In this document: positions 37,244 to 48,651 of the stretch, one piece after another
How positions within the stretch are numbered: the first letter of the stretch is position 1
Layout: the number at the start of each line of letters is the position of its first letter
Assembly (NCBI GenBank): GCA_905250025.1
Contig: CAJNOJ010000009.1
Coordinates: 434,001-498,000 of the forward strand
Reading direction: 5' to 3'
DNA: 64,000 nucleotides
From: Adineta ricciae
Lineage: Eukaryota > Rotifera > Eurotatoria > Adinetida > Adinetidae
Made by a program: the position numbers and the translations under genes
The notes under the pieces: model-generated
Database searches by the model: none
Told to the model about the DNA's origin: nothing
The model's input: the letters and a program-made list of their open reading frames with translations, nothing else

Positions 37244-39876
37244 TTAGGCTGGTGAACATCGATTTCCACGACCATGTCGTTTTGTCGGTATTTTGGTTTG
37301 ACGATAAATATCACAAGCAAGTGGACTTTCTAGTAGAGCTCGGATAAATAAGCCGCCCATCACTGGTCGTGCACGAAAACCGAGAACATGACCGTTTGCT
37401 GCATCGTAAAAATCACTAAGCGGTACACGATCTGGTGATTCATTTGCGAATTTATATAATTTATCAAAGATGGCATTCTTTTGTCCTTCATTATCATTGA
37501 ATGCAGCGATCCATGATGTCCAATCCCCTTTGGTTAAATTCGAACGCGAATCAAGCGGAATACCAAAATCAAGCATTTTTGTCATGTAATAACTTGATTC
37601 TAGCTTAGCAGTATCTGCCGGAAATAGATTTAATGATAGAATTGATTGATAAATAAGATTGTATTTTTGTGACCAAGTATTGGGTAAGTTATATTGAAGA
37701 CGATAGTTATTGTTATCACGTGCTGCTTTCAACCAGTAGTTTGCTGGTTAATAAAAACAAAACAGAAAATGAATTGAAATGAAAATTTGATGCTTATTTT
37801 CGTGACATACCGTGATCTTGCGCTTGAGCCATGTAGACACTTGCACGCTGAGCTTGACCAGAAGCGTTGAGAAGAAGTGAGTAAGCACCTAAGCCTAAGA
37901 TACCTTTCAGCGCTAAATTACAATTGTGTGGTGATGGTCCTTCCTAGAACAAAGCGGTCATTGGCATTTTTCGACGGAAGAGGAGATTAAGTTCACATAC
38001 AAAATCGTCAGTGCAAAGCTGATTTCCCGGATCAGGTAGTGTACTATTGAGATATTGAGCCCAGATTTCCATAACATTCCAATAGGGTGCAAGGAAGTCA
38101 GTTATTGCCAATTTTTGAACAATACCAGCCAACATTAATAGCATATTAGCTGATTCCTCCATAGGCATTTGTTCTTGTTCTTCCGAAAGAATATCACAAA
38201 CTGACCAAGTACCTCTAAATGAAAGAGGCATACTTTCAAATCGGGAACAAAATCCGATTTAACTCACAAATGATGAGGTGCCCATGCAAGATTATAATGA
38301 ATATCTGTTTCATTATTAGCATAGGCAAGTACTGGTAACAGAACATCGCGCAGCATTTCTGGATGTAGCCAAAGAAAGAATGGCGACGACGGGAAAATAA
38401 CATCGACTGTACTAACATCACCATCCGATGAAATCTCCTTCATATACAGTTGTGAACGATTTTGCTTGGCTGACCATGTTCGTGATAATGCGCCTGTGAT
38501 TTGTCGTGTTACTAGCGAACCAAGTATTGCATAGTGATCACCACCAATATTTCCCAATAGTGTTATTAACATCTCATTCGAATCGGTAATATCTTGCATG
38601 TTAGATTGATAGTAGGATATCGCTTCGTTGATTAGTAAAGTTACATTATTATCAAATTCCGCACGCCAACAAGGTACTTGCCATTCTTCGAAATAGAGCA
38701 TTGAGTAGAGATCATCATAGAGAAAAATTAAATAATTTGATACTGTTTGCGAGGTGACCTGATCGAAGTTAATAATAAATGCAGATGCGGGTGATTGGTC
38801 GTTGGCATGACGTGGTTTGCGCGTATCATCTGTGGGCATTGTTTGATGATTTGCAAATGCTTGACGAAGGTCATCGCCAAAACCTTGATAACCACTGAAT
38901 GAACTTCTCTGTGGGCTGATTAAATGTGCATATCCCCAATTATTTCGTGTTGCATCGCCCCGAATACCGAATGGAATCTGATTAAATGCATTCATGGTCA
39001 AAACGGTTATGTCGCTATCGACTCGACTCCAGAAGACTTTTTCATCTTTATCGTTCACACCCACCATAGGACCTTCTTCGAAATAAATCCGAACACTGTG
39101 GGTTTTACCATCTAATGAGCGAAGATTGAATGTAATGTAAGTGAATGGATCTTCAATGGATGTCGGTTGACTAAATGTTAAGATTAATTCTACTGTATTT
39201 GTTGGAGTTGAAAGAGTGTAAATAGTACGCCACGGTTGAACTACTAATTTGTTTTGAACCATCGGTTGAACACTTGATGGGAGTGTGCCAAGAAAACGAT
39301 AAACTTCAGAATTGTCGACATCGATTAAACCGTGAAAAGGAAGTGGTGAACCACTCCAATGAACAGTATCTGAAGCAGTAAGATTGTCCGAAGATGACCA
39401 AACTAGAGAAAGAGAGAAAACGACCATAGAATGAAAGGATTTGTAAGTATTCAAAGCACTTGGGAATTTTCATTTGAAAGATCCCGTAAATTCTTTTCGC
39501 TTCTCAGTTTTTCATCGATATACGTGCTCTTGCGGCATCTGTTTTTATTCGTTTCTTATCACTCATTCATTCGAGACAAAAATAGAATGGTCTATTGGAT
39601 GAAAGCCAATATCGTCTAGTTATTCACATTTATGCGTATCTATTTAATGTACTAAATTAACGTACAACGGCTTATTCACTATCTTATTCTTTCAGCGAAG
39701 AGGTATGGTCATACGTCTAAACGTTGTTTTTCTTTTTCTATCCTTTCGAATGACTCACCCGATATATGAGGACTGAAGACGATTAATGGTACAGCCGGAG
39801 GACGAAAATCACCAGGATCACCCTCGACTTTCGCTAATACGAGTACAACAAGTAAAAACAAAACTGTTTGTTGCAT
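37244..39876 (-). CDS. Secreted glutaminase A-type protein (DUF5127/DUF4965/DUF1793)
   Basis: Five exons (39876-39759, 39402-38268, 38214-38001, 37943-37811 and 37743-37244) join in phase to 699 residues, the size of fungal GtaA. A signal peptide opens it (MQQTVLFLLVVLVLAKVEG). The N-terminal sandwich begins VPLIVFSPHIS. The C-terminal (alpha/alpha)-type part has the diagnostic segments NETDIHYNLAWAPHHLGTWS, EEQEQMPMEESANMLLML, CTDDFEGPSPHNCNLALKGI and GFRARPVMGGLFIRALLE. In Aspergillus such proteins hydrolyse glutamine outside the cell. The family is known chiefly from fungi, protists and bacteria, so transfer into this animal lineage is likely, but introns, base composition and neighbours look native. 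Activity on glutamine is inferred only from the family. Confidence 0.88.
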
Positions 39877-40103
39877 GATACTACCGTAAAGAAATCCTAG
39901 ACGATATGCTATCTAAAAGAAATAAACATATCCTTTTTATTCACAAAATGATAATAATAGTAATAATGATACAAGAAACGAAAAGAGAAGAAAAACTATC
40001 TAAATAATATTTTTTTTACAATCTTGCGTTTCAAAAGGTGTCACTTGACTCTTGTCTTTCATTTTTCCCTCTTTTATATAGATCACAGTTGTTTTATCTA
40101 TTC
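39877..40103. promoter_or_regulatory. Short divergent promoter region
   Basis: Only about 227 bp separate the glutaminase-type gene (minus) and the WSB gene (plus), so both must start from here. It is strongly A/T-rich with a T run at 40010-40018; no specific element recognised. Confidence 0.4.
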
Positions 40104-41802
40104 ATGTTTAATCAAATAATTGGTATGAAAATTTCTAACAAAAATAAAACGAATACTTTTCGACTCACATTTGTTGTTTTTCTTTTGTATGTACTGCAGA
40201 CCAACCCGAACTTTTACCGACAAATCAATTACTTCAAGGACATTTGAATTCGTCAGTCTACTTGACAAACAATGTTTGGAAGATCGCGTTCTCGCCATGT
40301 TCAAAATATTTAGCTATACCTAAGCAAGATATCTACGGTGAAAATTGTGTTTTAATTGTTAAGTGTTCAAATTGGAATGCAAAGGATATTCATACGACGG
40401 ATTTGAGTGTATGTCAACGTTTTACTTGCATATCAGGGATATGGTCATTAGCGTTCGGACAACGAAAAACAGAAGAAAGTATTTCATGTCAGCCGATTCT
40501 GCTTGATCCAAATAATTTATTATTACCAAAAACACGGCGTGAACTACTAAACCGACGTCGTTCCAGTTTATCAGTTGTTAATCGACGCCATGATTTTACA
40601 AAGGATTTATTTCTCGCTGCTGGTTTGGCTGATGGCAAAATTAACATTTGGAATATCGATACAGGAGAATTAACATTAATACTTAAAGATCATCAATCGA
40701 CAGTATGTGGATTAGATTTTACATCATGTACGATGCAACTGGCAACATGCTCGCATGATACAACCATTAAACTCTGGGACTTACTTGATGATGGTAAGCT
40801 ATTTACATTGTGAAGTATCCAGCTAATCTCAGAAATAGAAGACCAAAGATTTTCTTCTTACCTTGATGATCAATAATGAACTTGTTTGTGAAACCGTGTT
40901 CGGTTTTGTTTACTTCTATTTCTATTTCAAGAGAGAAAGTTCACCAGTCAAAAACCATTTCATATTCTAATAGTGACATCTTTTGGTTTTATCTTGCAGG
41001 AAATATGTATAAAACATTGAATGAATGGACTCACGTTATTAACGCAGTTAAATGGTCACCCGACGAAACACTTCTATGTGCTGTGGGTCCCTATGAACTG
41101 GTTATCTTATATGATACAGTGACCTGGGCAGAATTACATAAATTCGAAGGACATTTACACAGCGTGATCGACTGTGCATTTTCATCGGACAGGTAAATTT
41201 CGTATTAGATCCAATGAAATAAACTTCTGCGTATTTAGTGCTCTTTTAGCAACCGCTTCATACGATACACAAGTTATCCTATGGTCGACAGTAACCGGCG
41301 AGATACTGAAAACTTTTGCGCATAAAATACCTATGCCATTGAAAATCTACGCTGGTGGTGATAATGGTGCATTCGTACGATCTGTTGTTATAACCAAGTA
41401 TAATCACAATATCATTACTGCTTGTGATGACAAGTATGAATCGAATTCAGATCGACATATCGATATTCATATGAGTTATTTTTCTATTCTAGTAAAATTC
41501 GTTGGTTTTCCTTAGCATTGAATGACCAATCACGAATGATCTATGAACGAACAGAAACGAATGTTCTCTGCGTTGCAATGACAGTAGATGGACATACAAT
41601 GGCAGTTAGCAATCGTAATGGTGAAGTACATCTGCTCTCGACTCTTTCAACAACAGGAACTTGTCATCCACCACTACTAAAATATTTCTGTCGATTACTT
41701 ATCAATGCAACGTTGGGAACAAAACGAAAAGAAGTTTTTAGTTTACCCTTATCACAACATTTGATTAAATATCTTATTTATCAAGATATTAAAACAAAAT
41801 GA
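40104..41802 (+). CDS. WSB: WD-repeat and SOCS-box protein (WSB1/WSB2-like)
   Basis: The start is a 19-nt exon (MFNQII, 40104-40122) that joins in phase across a 77-nt intron to DQPELLPTNQLLQGHLN. Further introns follow near 40796, 41192 and 41432. WD40 blades are clear: LAAGLADGKINIWNIDTGE, LATCSHDTTIKLWDLLDDG, the segment ending SALLATASYDTQVILWS, and a WSB-type AGGDNGAFVRSVV loop. The C-terminus is a SOCS box, with LLKYFCRLLINATLG as BC-box and FSLPLSQHLIKYLIY as Cullin-5 box. WSB proteins act as substrate receptors of elongin B/C-cullin-5 ubiquitin ligases. Which vertebrate paralogue is closer cannot be settled by eye. The stop at 41800-41802 is convergent with the next gene about 150 bp away. 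Confidence 0.88.
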
Positions 41803-41953
41803 ACGATACTGTATTTTCGCTTTTCATCTGTCTCTCATTTTCTTCTTCTACTTCTTCTTCATGTACATAATTCTACCACGGAATTCTGTTTATTTTTGCA
41901 TCTTTTTTCTATTCATACGATAGAAAAATATAAAAAGAAAAGACATCAGTTTT

Positions 41954-42816
41954 CTAAGAATCCGTTGTCAGCACCCTTAACGTTGTTTCGTGTCGTGATA
42001 TGATAAATACTTTACGTCCTTGTCGACATGAAAGTACACAAGCAAATACATAAGTAACAATCGATGCTAGAAGTAATCCATAAGCGAAACGGTACAAGAT
42101 AGGGTCACAATAATCAGTTGCGAACGGAAATTCATATTGAACTTTGTTCCAAACTTTCAAGATCCAAACACTACCAACGATTGACCAAGCACAAAGAAAA
42201 AGCACGAAACAGATCTCAACGAGAAAAACAGCCAGAAGAGTAATAGCGACTGGCAACGGCGGAGATCGAGCATTTTTGGCACGCAATCGTGACGCAACAA
42301 ATAATGTAAATAGAATGAAAATAATACCTAATAAAATTATCGACAATCCGGTAATACCAGCGACGAGCAGGTACTGCGGTATATGCGAATTTACTGGACA
42401 TTCATGGAAATAACGACAGCCAAGCATAAGTTGGAAAACTAAATGTTCATTGTAGGACATAAAAATATATAGAAAGAATTAGATAACGACGTACTTGGAA
42501 CAATAGATGTGAAACCAACGATAATGAGCACAAAGGTGGATTCACACAGAGCAGCTTTTAGTGATGATTTGACGTGTTTAATAGACAATGGCAATTTACT
42601 ACTTTCTATTGGTTTTAGTTTTGACAATTCGTTGTAAACTGCAGGATTTTCGTCTATTTCTTTTGGAGTTGTTGTATCTATATTCGAAATTGGCTCTCCA
42701 ATCGATACTGATTTAGGGACGACAGTAATATCTGAATCTGGCCGTTTGTCTTTATCATTCTCAGCTATAAGATCAGTAGTGGGAATACCAGTAGCAGCAG
42801 CAGCAACTGTCGTCAT
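41954..42816 (-). CDS. TMEM272-like four-pass membrane protein
   Basis: Two exons (42816-42495 and 42438-41954) join in phase (SIVP|IFQLMLG) to 268 residues. A Ser/Thr/Lys-rich cytosolic N-terminal half of about 90 residues precedes four hydrophobic segments. The signature LGCRYFHECPVNSHIPQYLLV and the later ATDYCDPILYRFAYG fit the TMEM272-like family of small invertebrate and vertebrate membrane proteins. Function of that family is not established. A longer start at 42960 is open but would add an unusual Lys-rich segment; the ATG at 42816 has a better context. Confidence 0.7.
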
Positions 42817-43162
42817 TTTCTCGTGTAGTTTACGAAACGGACCACTTACAATCACAAACAAAACGAAGACTATGGACTGAAATTTTCGTTCTGTAAAATA
42901 ATCAAACAGATTTCGCCTTACTACAAACAGACGCCAACAGGATTTTTTCTTTTTCGTCATTGTACAATGTGAAGGTCACTTTTTGCTTGCTCTCATCTGT
43001 GAAGCAGTAGAATTTTTGTAATAGAATTTCTAACTGATCAAACCTTCAATTCTTCTCTTACGGCGAAACATTTTTCTCATTCATTATGTGTCAAGGTATG
43101 ATAAATAATCCAAGAAGTTTTTGTGCATTGAAACTTAGATTTTTATTTTACTGAAATTTTTA

Positions 43163-43480
43163 TTACAAATCAGAATCATCATAGTTGATCAGATTACTTT
43201 TATCATTCGAATCATGATGTTTTAAAAGTTGAAGGAGAATGCTGTATGATTTAAGTAAGATTTCTCGTTCTCGTTCTAATTTGTCAATGTATTGTTGAAG
43301 TTCATCGATGATCATGGATTCCGACTTAATAGTCGAATGAAATGTATGAATTGATCGGAGATCGAGTGAATTTGTCGGACGGTGTGCAACAGTCGGTGAT
43401 AGAGCCGGTAAATCACTAGCCAGAATTACATGTAAACGATCGATGCGATCCAATAGATCTTGGGTTGGTGACAAAGACAT
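43163..43480 (-). CDS. Small coiled-coil protein, unknown
   Basis: An intact 105-residue frame starting MSLSPTQDLLDRIDRLHVIL. The middle (DELQQYIDKLEREREILLKS) has clear heptad character, and the end is acidic. Composition looks like a real small adaptor or complex subunit. I do not recognise a family. It lies between two other minus-strand genes, and codon usage matches them. Confidence 0.5.
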   Translation of the reverse strand: MSLSPTQDLLDRIDRLHVILASDLPALSPTVAHRPTNSLDLRSIHTFHSTIKSESMIIDELQQYIDKLEREREILLKSYSILLQLLKHHDSNDKSNLINYDDSDL

Positions 43481-44347
43481 ATCATACAGTTAAATGACGA
43501 AAAGGAAAGACAGAAAGAAAAAGAACGAAGAGAATATTTAAGACGAATTGATATTCTCTTCGAAATAGATTCCAGTCGAGAAATACATAGACGGAGTAAT
43601 TTAGACAGATTCAGCCATATATTTTGTGCCTCGCACATGTTAATTGGATGTTTGATAACTACTAATAATAGAGAAAGAAGTACTTCGAGAAAAAGATATT
43701 TATAAGACAGCGAATTGTAGACTGTGAATAGTGAAAAGATGCTAATCTTGTGAGACATATAATAAAAGCACATTCACAAATTGTTCAGGTGAATTGTCAC
43801 TGATTAGATCAGATTCTTGCTAAAAACTCCTAATCTAATTAATAAAACATACGAGATCAGGTAGAGAATGCCATAGCAATGGTATTCACGCAAATCAGGT
43901 CCAATTCAATCTGGTTATTTTTAAATAGAAGAGACATTCGAACAATATTCGAGCCTTCTCAATATATAATTATGTTCTGAATACGTTTCGTAAGTATCAA
44001 TCTTCTCGAATACTCTGCTTATTAAGATGTGTCATTAATGAAGAGACAAGTTCCAGCCCATCTTTCCTTATATAATCATCGTCCGAATGAAGGTGCTTAA
44101 CATTAATCGGCATACTGACAGATGACAAATGAATACTATCTATATTCATTAATGTTACTCGATAAATTTCTGTCATCGTGTTACAATCTTATCGAAACGG
44201 AACAGATTTGACTCGTTGACTTTATGACTTTTACTTCAAATATGAACAGATAAAAATAAGCGTACACTAAATAGTTTGCAAACGATTGATGTTCATACGG
44301 AACTGTTTTTTGTTTCAAAAGCGATTATATACAATGAGTTGCTGACT
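43481..44347. other. Intergenic region
   Basis: About 870 bp, A/T-rich, no supported feature. Confidence 0.45.
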
Positions 44348-45034
44348 TCACGTCCACGTGCGCATTAATTTTTCCACCATTAACTGTTGAACAAATGTAT
44401 CTAATTGCGAATTGTATTGGCTTTTATCCAGTTTATGACAAATTGCATTACGACGAAAGAATTTGCCACGTTGACACTGTGCAAAGAGGTTCATTTGTTC
44501 GACAGAACATTCATCTGTTGGATCAGTTTGAAATTCCAACGAATCGGATAGATTTTGACATCGTGCACTAACTAAATAATCATCTGGACCAGGTAAAGCA
44601 TTGATGAGACAAGATGGAATTGTATCATAGACCTGTTCGAAATCTGGCCAAACAAATTCATTAAGTGGATCATCGGTTGATGAGGAAAAGGATTCATAAT
44701 TACCAAAACGAACTATCCGACGTTCCGATGGACTATTTTGAACATCCACACTTCGTGTTCGACTCTCTTTGGTCAGTAATAAACGGCGTTTAAACCTTGA
44801 ACATAAATCTTTGATTCGCTTGTTGTGTGTTGCCGTTGGCGATGCAGGTAGTGAAAATTGCGTTTCAGGTTCATCGTGCGATAACGCTTTGACTGATTTC
44901 GTTAATTTCGTTTGACCGGGATAATGATGACAACTGTGCAGATCGTCAGCATCGCCCTGATACGAATGATGATTTCGATGTTCACGTATCGAACGGAGTT
45001 GGTGAGCACGTCGCGGCAATGTTACCGATGCCAT
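44348..45034 (-). CDS. Unrecognised basic/acidic protein
   Basis: An open frame of 228 residues from the ATG at 45034 (MASVTLPRRAHQLRS). The N-terminal half is basic and rich in His, Arg and Ser; a basic stretch (FKRRLLLTKE) is followed by an ordered-looking segment, FVWPDFEQVYDTIPSCLINA, and the C-terminus LDTFVQQLMVEKLMRTWT is probably an amphipathic helix. No family is recognised. Length, lack of stops and composition support a real gene. The frame stays open a few codons upstream without another ATG, so a further 5' exon is possible. Confidence 0.55.
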   Translation of the reverse strand: MASVTLPRRAHQLRSIREHRNHHSYQGDADDLHSCHHYPGQTKLTKSVKALSHDEPETQFSLPASPTATHNKRIKDLCSRFKRRLLLTKESRTRSVDVQNSPSERRIVRFGNYESFSSSTDDPLNEFVWPDFEQVYDTIPSCLINALPGPDDYLVSARCQNLSDSLEFQTDPTDECSVEQMNLFAQCQRGKFFRRNAICHKLDKSQYNSQLDTFVQQLMVEKLMRTWT

Positions 45035-45635
45035 TGAAGATTTATGATACACTTATCAACAGAAATAAATCAGAAAAGAAATCTCATCTATTCTTGTACT
45101 TGTCGATCTTTCAGCAATCGAAAAGGAATAAGCCAATGAATGTCAAAGATGATGGAGACAAGGATTTGTTGTTTAGATCAAGTTGATGAGCTTGTTTTTA
45201 TATCTAGATGTAACGTGCTTGTTTGTGCGAGGATTTCTGACGAAATTAAATTAATGTAGACCATTATCATGACCCTCTCTGTTCTTTTCCTCTTCTCTTC
45301 TCCTCTCTTCTCTTTTCCACTTATGCTCTTCATATGTCACTTACTAATATATATTTTCCTCCTGTCATTTTGCGAAACACGGATTTTCTAATAGGTTTCT
45401 TTTGCGTTGTATCCAATGAACACGTCACGAGATATTCAGAACATGAACAGCAAAACATCAATTATCGATTTGCACCCAGAGTTAGATAAGCGCATCTGTC
45501 GATGAGTAAAAATGTCATCGGAAAGTCAGATAGGTTTGTATTGTATTCATTAAATGAGATAATGCTCTCGATTTTTAACAAAAATAGAAATCAAACAATG
45601 ATAGGAAAGCAAACGTGTATACAAAAAAGAATCTA
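45035..45635. other. Intergenic region
   Basis: About 600 bp; a pyrimidine-rich tract at 45275-45325 with TCTTC repeats. No gene seen. Confidence 0.4.
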
Positions 45636-46309
45636 TTAACTGTTTATTGCTGATGTTGGCAATGTAGATTCGTCACTTTCATTGGCAACGTCTGTTGGGA
45701 TAGTCTCATTACTGTTGGTAGCTAGCGAATGAACATGATTGGCACTACGGGTATACGGATGAACACCATTCATAAGATAATAACCAATACCAAGAGCTAA
45801 ATGAAAATAGATTTGAATGATGGGAGGAAGGAGAAATAGAATATTTTAGATTTACCGATAACTGCCGAGAAAAGAAAACCAGCAAAATCATTCATTATCA
45901 TGAGCATTAATATGTAACTCAATGTGGTTTGAGCTAAACGTACTAGTGTACGCAGAAGATGAAGAAAAAATCTGAACAGAACAGTAGAAGTAGAATTTTA
46001 CCAAAAATCGAACTAATATAACTTACCGTCGTTTGCGTATCGTTTTCGGTGATAAGTTGCGTGAAATCGGATTCGATGGATCATTCTTTCCAGTAACTGA
46101 ATAATGTCTCAGATAAAGATCGATTCCCCGGCTTAATTCGATTAAGAATGCAAAAGCCATACAAGTAACAATCGATCCAAAACAATCTAATTAAAATAAA
46201 TCGCATAGTCAAATGCCTCATCATGAAATTCCAATTCACCTCCGAATGATACAATATTTAAATTATTGATCATGAAATTGTTTTGATAACATTTAAATGT
46301 AAATGTCAT
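45636..46309 (-). CDS. SLC31A: CTR-family copper transporter (SLC31-like)
   Basis: Four exons (46309-46240, 46186-46027, 45971-45856 and 45796-45636) join in phase to 168 residues. The N-terminal MTFTFKCYQNN matches the MTFYF segment just before TM1 of CTR1. TM1 is GSIVTCMAFAFLIELSRG, followed by a basic cytosolic loop; HLLRTLVRLAQTTLSYILML leads into the copper-selective MxxxM motif (MLMIM) of TM2; TM3 has ALGIGYYL. CTR trimers import Cu(I). The Met- and His-rich extracellular clusters and the C-terminal HCH seen in CTR1 are absent, more like CTR2-type proteins. A 26-codon upstream extension in frame contains no Met cluster. Confidence 0.85.
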
Positions 46310-47253
46310 CGTTTCGCTATTCGAATAGCAACTATCTAGAACGTTTTCAAGAATTTTCATATATTCAAATAAAAAGCAAACAAGCAAAGTATTTACAATG
46401 CATCTATGTTGTTTTTCTTCTGCTTCGTCTTCTTCTTCTTCTCACTAGTACATCGAAGAACGAATCGAAAATTTCGTTGATGTTTTGATGACTACGTGAA
46501 AAACTAGAGCACTGGTTCCTTTTTTATGTACCAACGAGAAGATTATGTTGTATATGTCATTCTAAACCTTTTCGTTTCGAAGCGGGGATGAAATGATTAT
46601 ATTTTGAAGGATGTCATGCTTCAACAAATGATACTTCCTCTCAGTTTTAATTTGATGATCTCCGATATGATTAGAAGTGTGAAAATTCTCGACGAAGAGA
46701 GTTATCGGTGATGATACATTGAAGAAAACAACTAACTCCGAACAATAACACGAGCACTCTCGCCAATAGGCATATTTTTACGTGATTTTCCTACTATAAT
46801 TATAGTGAAAGGAAGATATGGATGTCCTGGAACAGGAATTCGATAGTTTAACAAGCGCATATCATGACACAGTGCTCTAATAAATTATACAAAATTGCGA
46901 ACAAGAGTTCTCATCTGATTCTACTCAGACATTACACATTATTATGTGTTACTGATCAGTTAGATTGTCTCTCGTACTAATCTATCTGAAGAAGAGATAT
47001 GTGAATGAGTAAAACAAGTCGTTTTTCTTTTATGTACGACTACAAATGAATTCTATTAAAGAAAAACAACAAAGCTAGATGATTATTCATTTAGGTCCAT
47101 GCAAAACATAAAAGTCAATGTGAAAAAGGAACAGAAAAATAGCTGTTTGTTTACAGAATTGATTGGAAGTAGAAGAGAAGTCAGAATGAGATTTGAATAG
47201 ATATACAGATGAAATTGGCTACCGAAATATATACAACCGTGGGATACTTCTTT
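46310..47253. other. Intergenic region
   Basis: About 940 bp between minus-strand genes; no supported feature, though open frames around 46303-46488 exist as antisense shadow of the transporter's leader. Confidence 0.4.
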
Positions 47254-48406
47254 TCAAGAATTCGGGTTAACTGCAAGTGAATAGGCATCTTTGTTCATTC
47301 CGAGTTTGGATCGATGCGCCGTCTGCTCGGCAAACGGATCGTCATCGAATAATTCATCGATATTGAGATCCATGTCGAGTTCGTCGTCATCATCGTTATC
47401 GACGATATCGCCGGATGGAAGTTCATTAATTGCAAGTGGCGGTAGAGATGAAATCGAAGAAGATGAACCTGGTGTTGTTGGCGAAGTCGAATTGGCTTTT
47501 GAATCTGCTGTTTTGTTAACAAATCGTACGATTCCTGGCTGGACTGAATCATGATCTGTTGCACGAGATGATAAACAAATTGTTGGTACAATTGGTTTCG
47601 AACGTTTCTTCATTTGAGAATTGCCAGTTGATGTCGAAGAGCGCTTTCGATTCTATATAAACATAAGAAGTTTTCTTCTCAAATACTTGGCAATAGAAAT
47701 GTTTTCATACTGAATCTTTTGTCGCTGATGAATGAACTCGTTGATGTTGACTAGACACTTGTGAGATTTTAATCTTATTTAAACATTGTTTGTCATTAGT
47801 AATCTTTCTCATCTCATCATTTCTTGCGCGCATGTAGATCTTCATCTTATCTAACTTTTGTTTCAATTTGCCTAATAAAATTTTGATCTGTCGACTTTCC
47901 TCGGAGTTAACATTCTCATAGATTTGTTTGTATTCCTCTTCCAAACCTTTAATTTCACTTTTGGTTGTCATGAAGTCAATTTGTAGACTAACACGACGTT
48001 CATGTTTTTTCAAAGCATCTAACTGTTGTTTAAGCTTCACACGTTCGGATTTGAATGTCTTCTTTTCATGTTCACTATGACTATTGCACGTTAACCGTTG
48101 TTCATATTCTTCGATTTGTTTATTAACATTGGAGATTTTCTTCGATGTCGTCTGTGTTTCTTTCTGTAACGAAACAAGTATTGACGACGGATTTCGATGA
48201 TCCGACAGAACTGGATACGGAAGTTTCAATGTTGAATCTTTGCGAGTATTGGAAGACAACAATGAGTTTGAGTGAAGTGAGCTTGCTAAAGATTCCGATT
48301 TGATTTTGTTCGATGGAGAAAGAGTTTCATAGTTCGAATATAATTCGTTGAGGTTTGCATTGCTAGTTGACAATTGATCAGTGACAGTTAGAAGATCTGA
48401 TGTCAT
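47254..48406 (-). CDS. Coiled-coil protein A, unknown
   Basis: From the ATG at 48406 (MTSDLLTVTDQLS) an exon runs to about 47710 and splices in phase at a GTATGA donor to a last exon (NRKRSSTSTGNSQMKKRS...) ending at 47254. An untranslated 5' intron of 54 nt lies just upstream (about 48461-48408). Residues about 90-215 are strongly coiled-coil (KKISNVNKQIEEYEQRL, LKKHERRVSLQIDF, LLGKLKQKLDKMK). The C-terminus is basic then very acidic (DNDDDDELDMDLNIDELFDD), a nuclear-protein-like composition. No family recognised; it may be related to its upstream neighbour. Confidence 0.6.
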
Positions 48407-48651
48407 TCTGTGAAATTGTTCATTATCATTCAAGATTTTTTCGTCGCGAAACAAACATACCTGATGAGTTCGACGAGAAGAAAAAGATCATTAGATTACA
48501 TCCCTCATGGCTGATTTACATCTGAAAAACAAAGAAATAAAGTGGACAATACACATACATAGATACAAAAAAAAAACCGAAGAAATCTATTTGTTAACAA
48601 AAGAAAACAGATATATCAAGGTTACGATAACAAAAAGAAACATTATATCAA

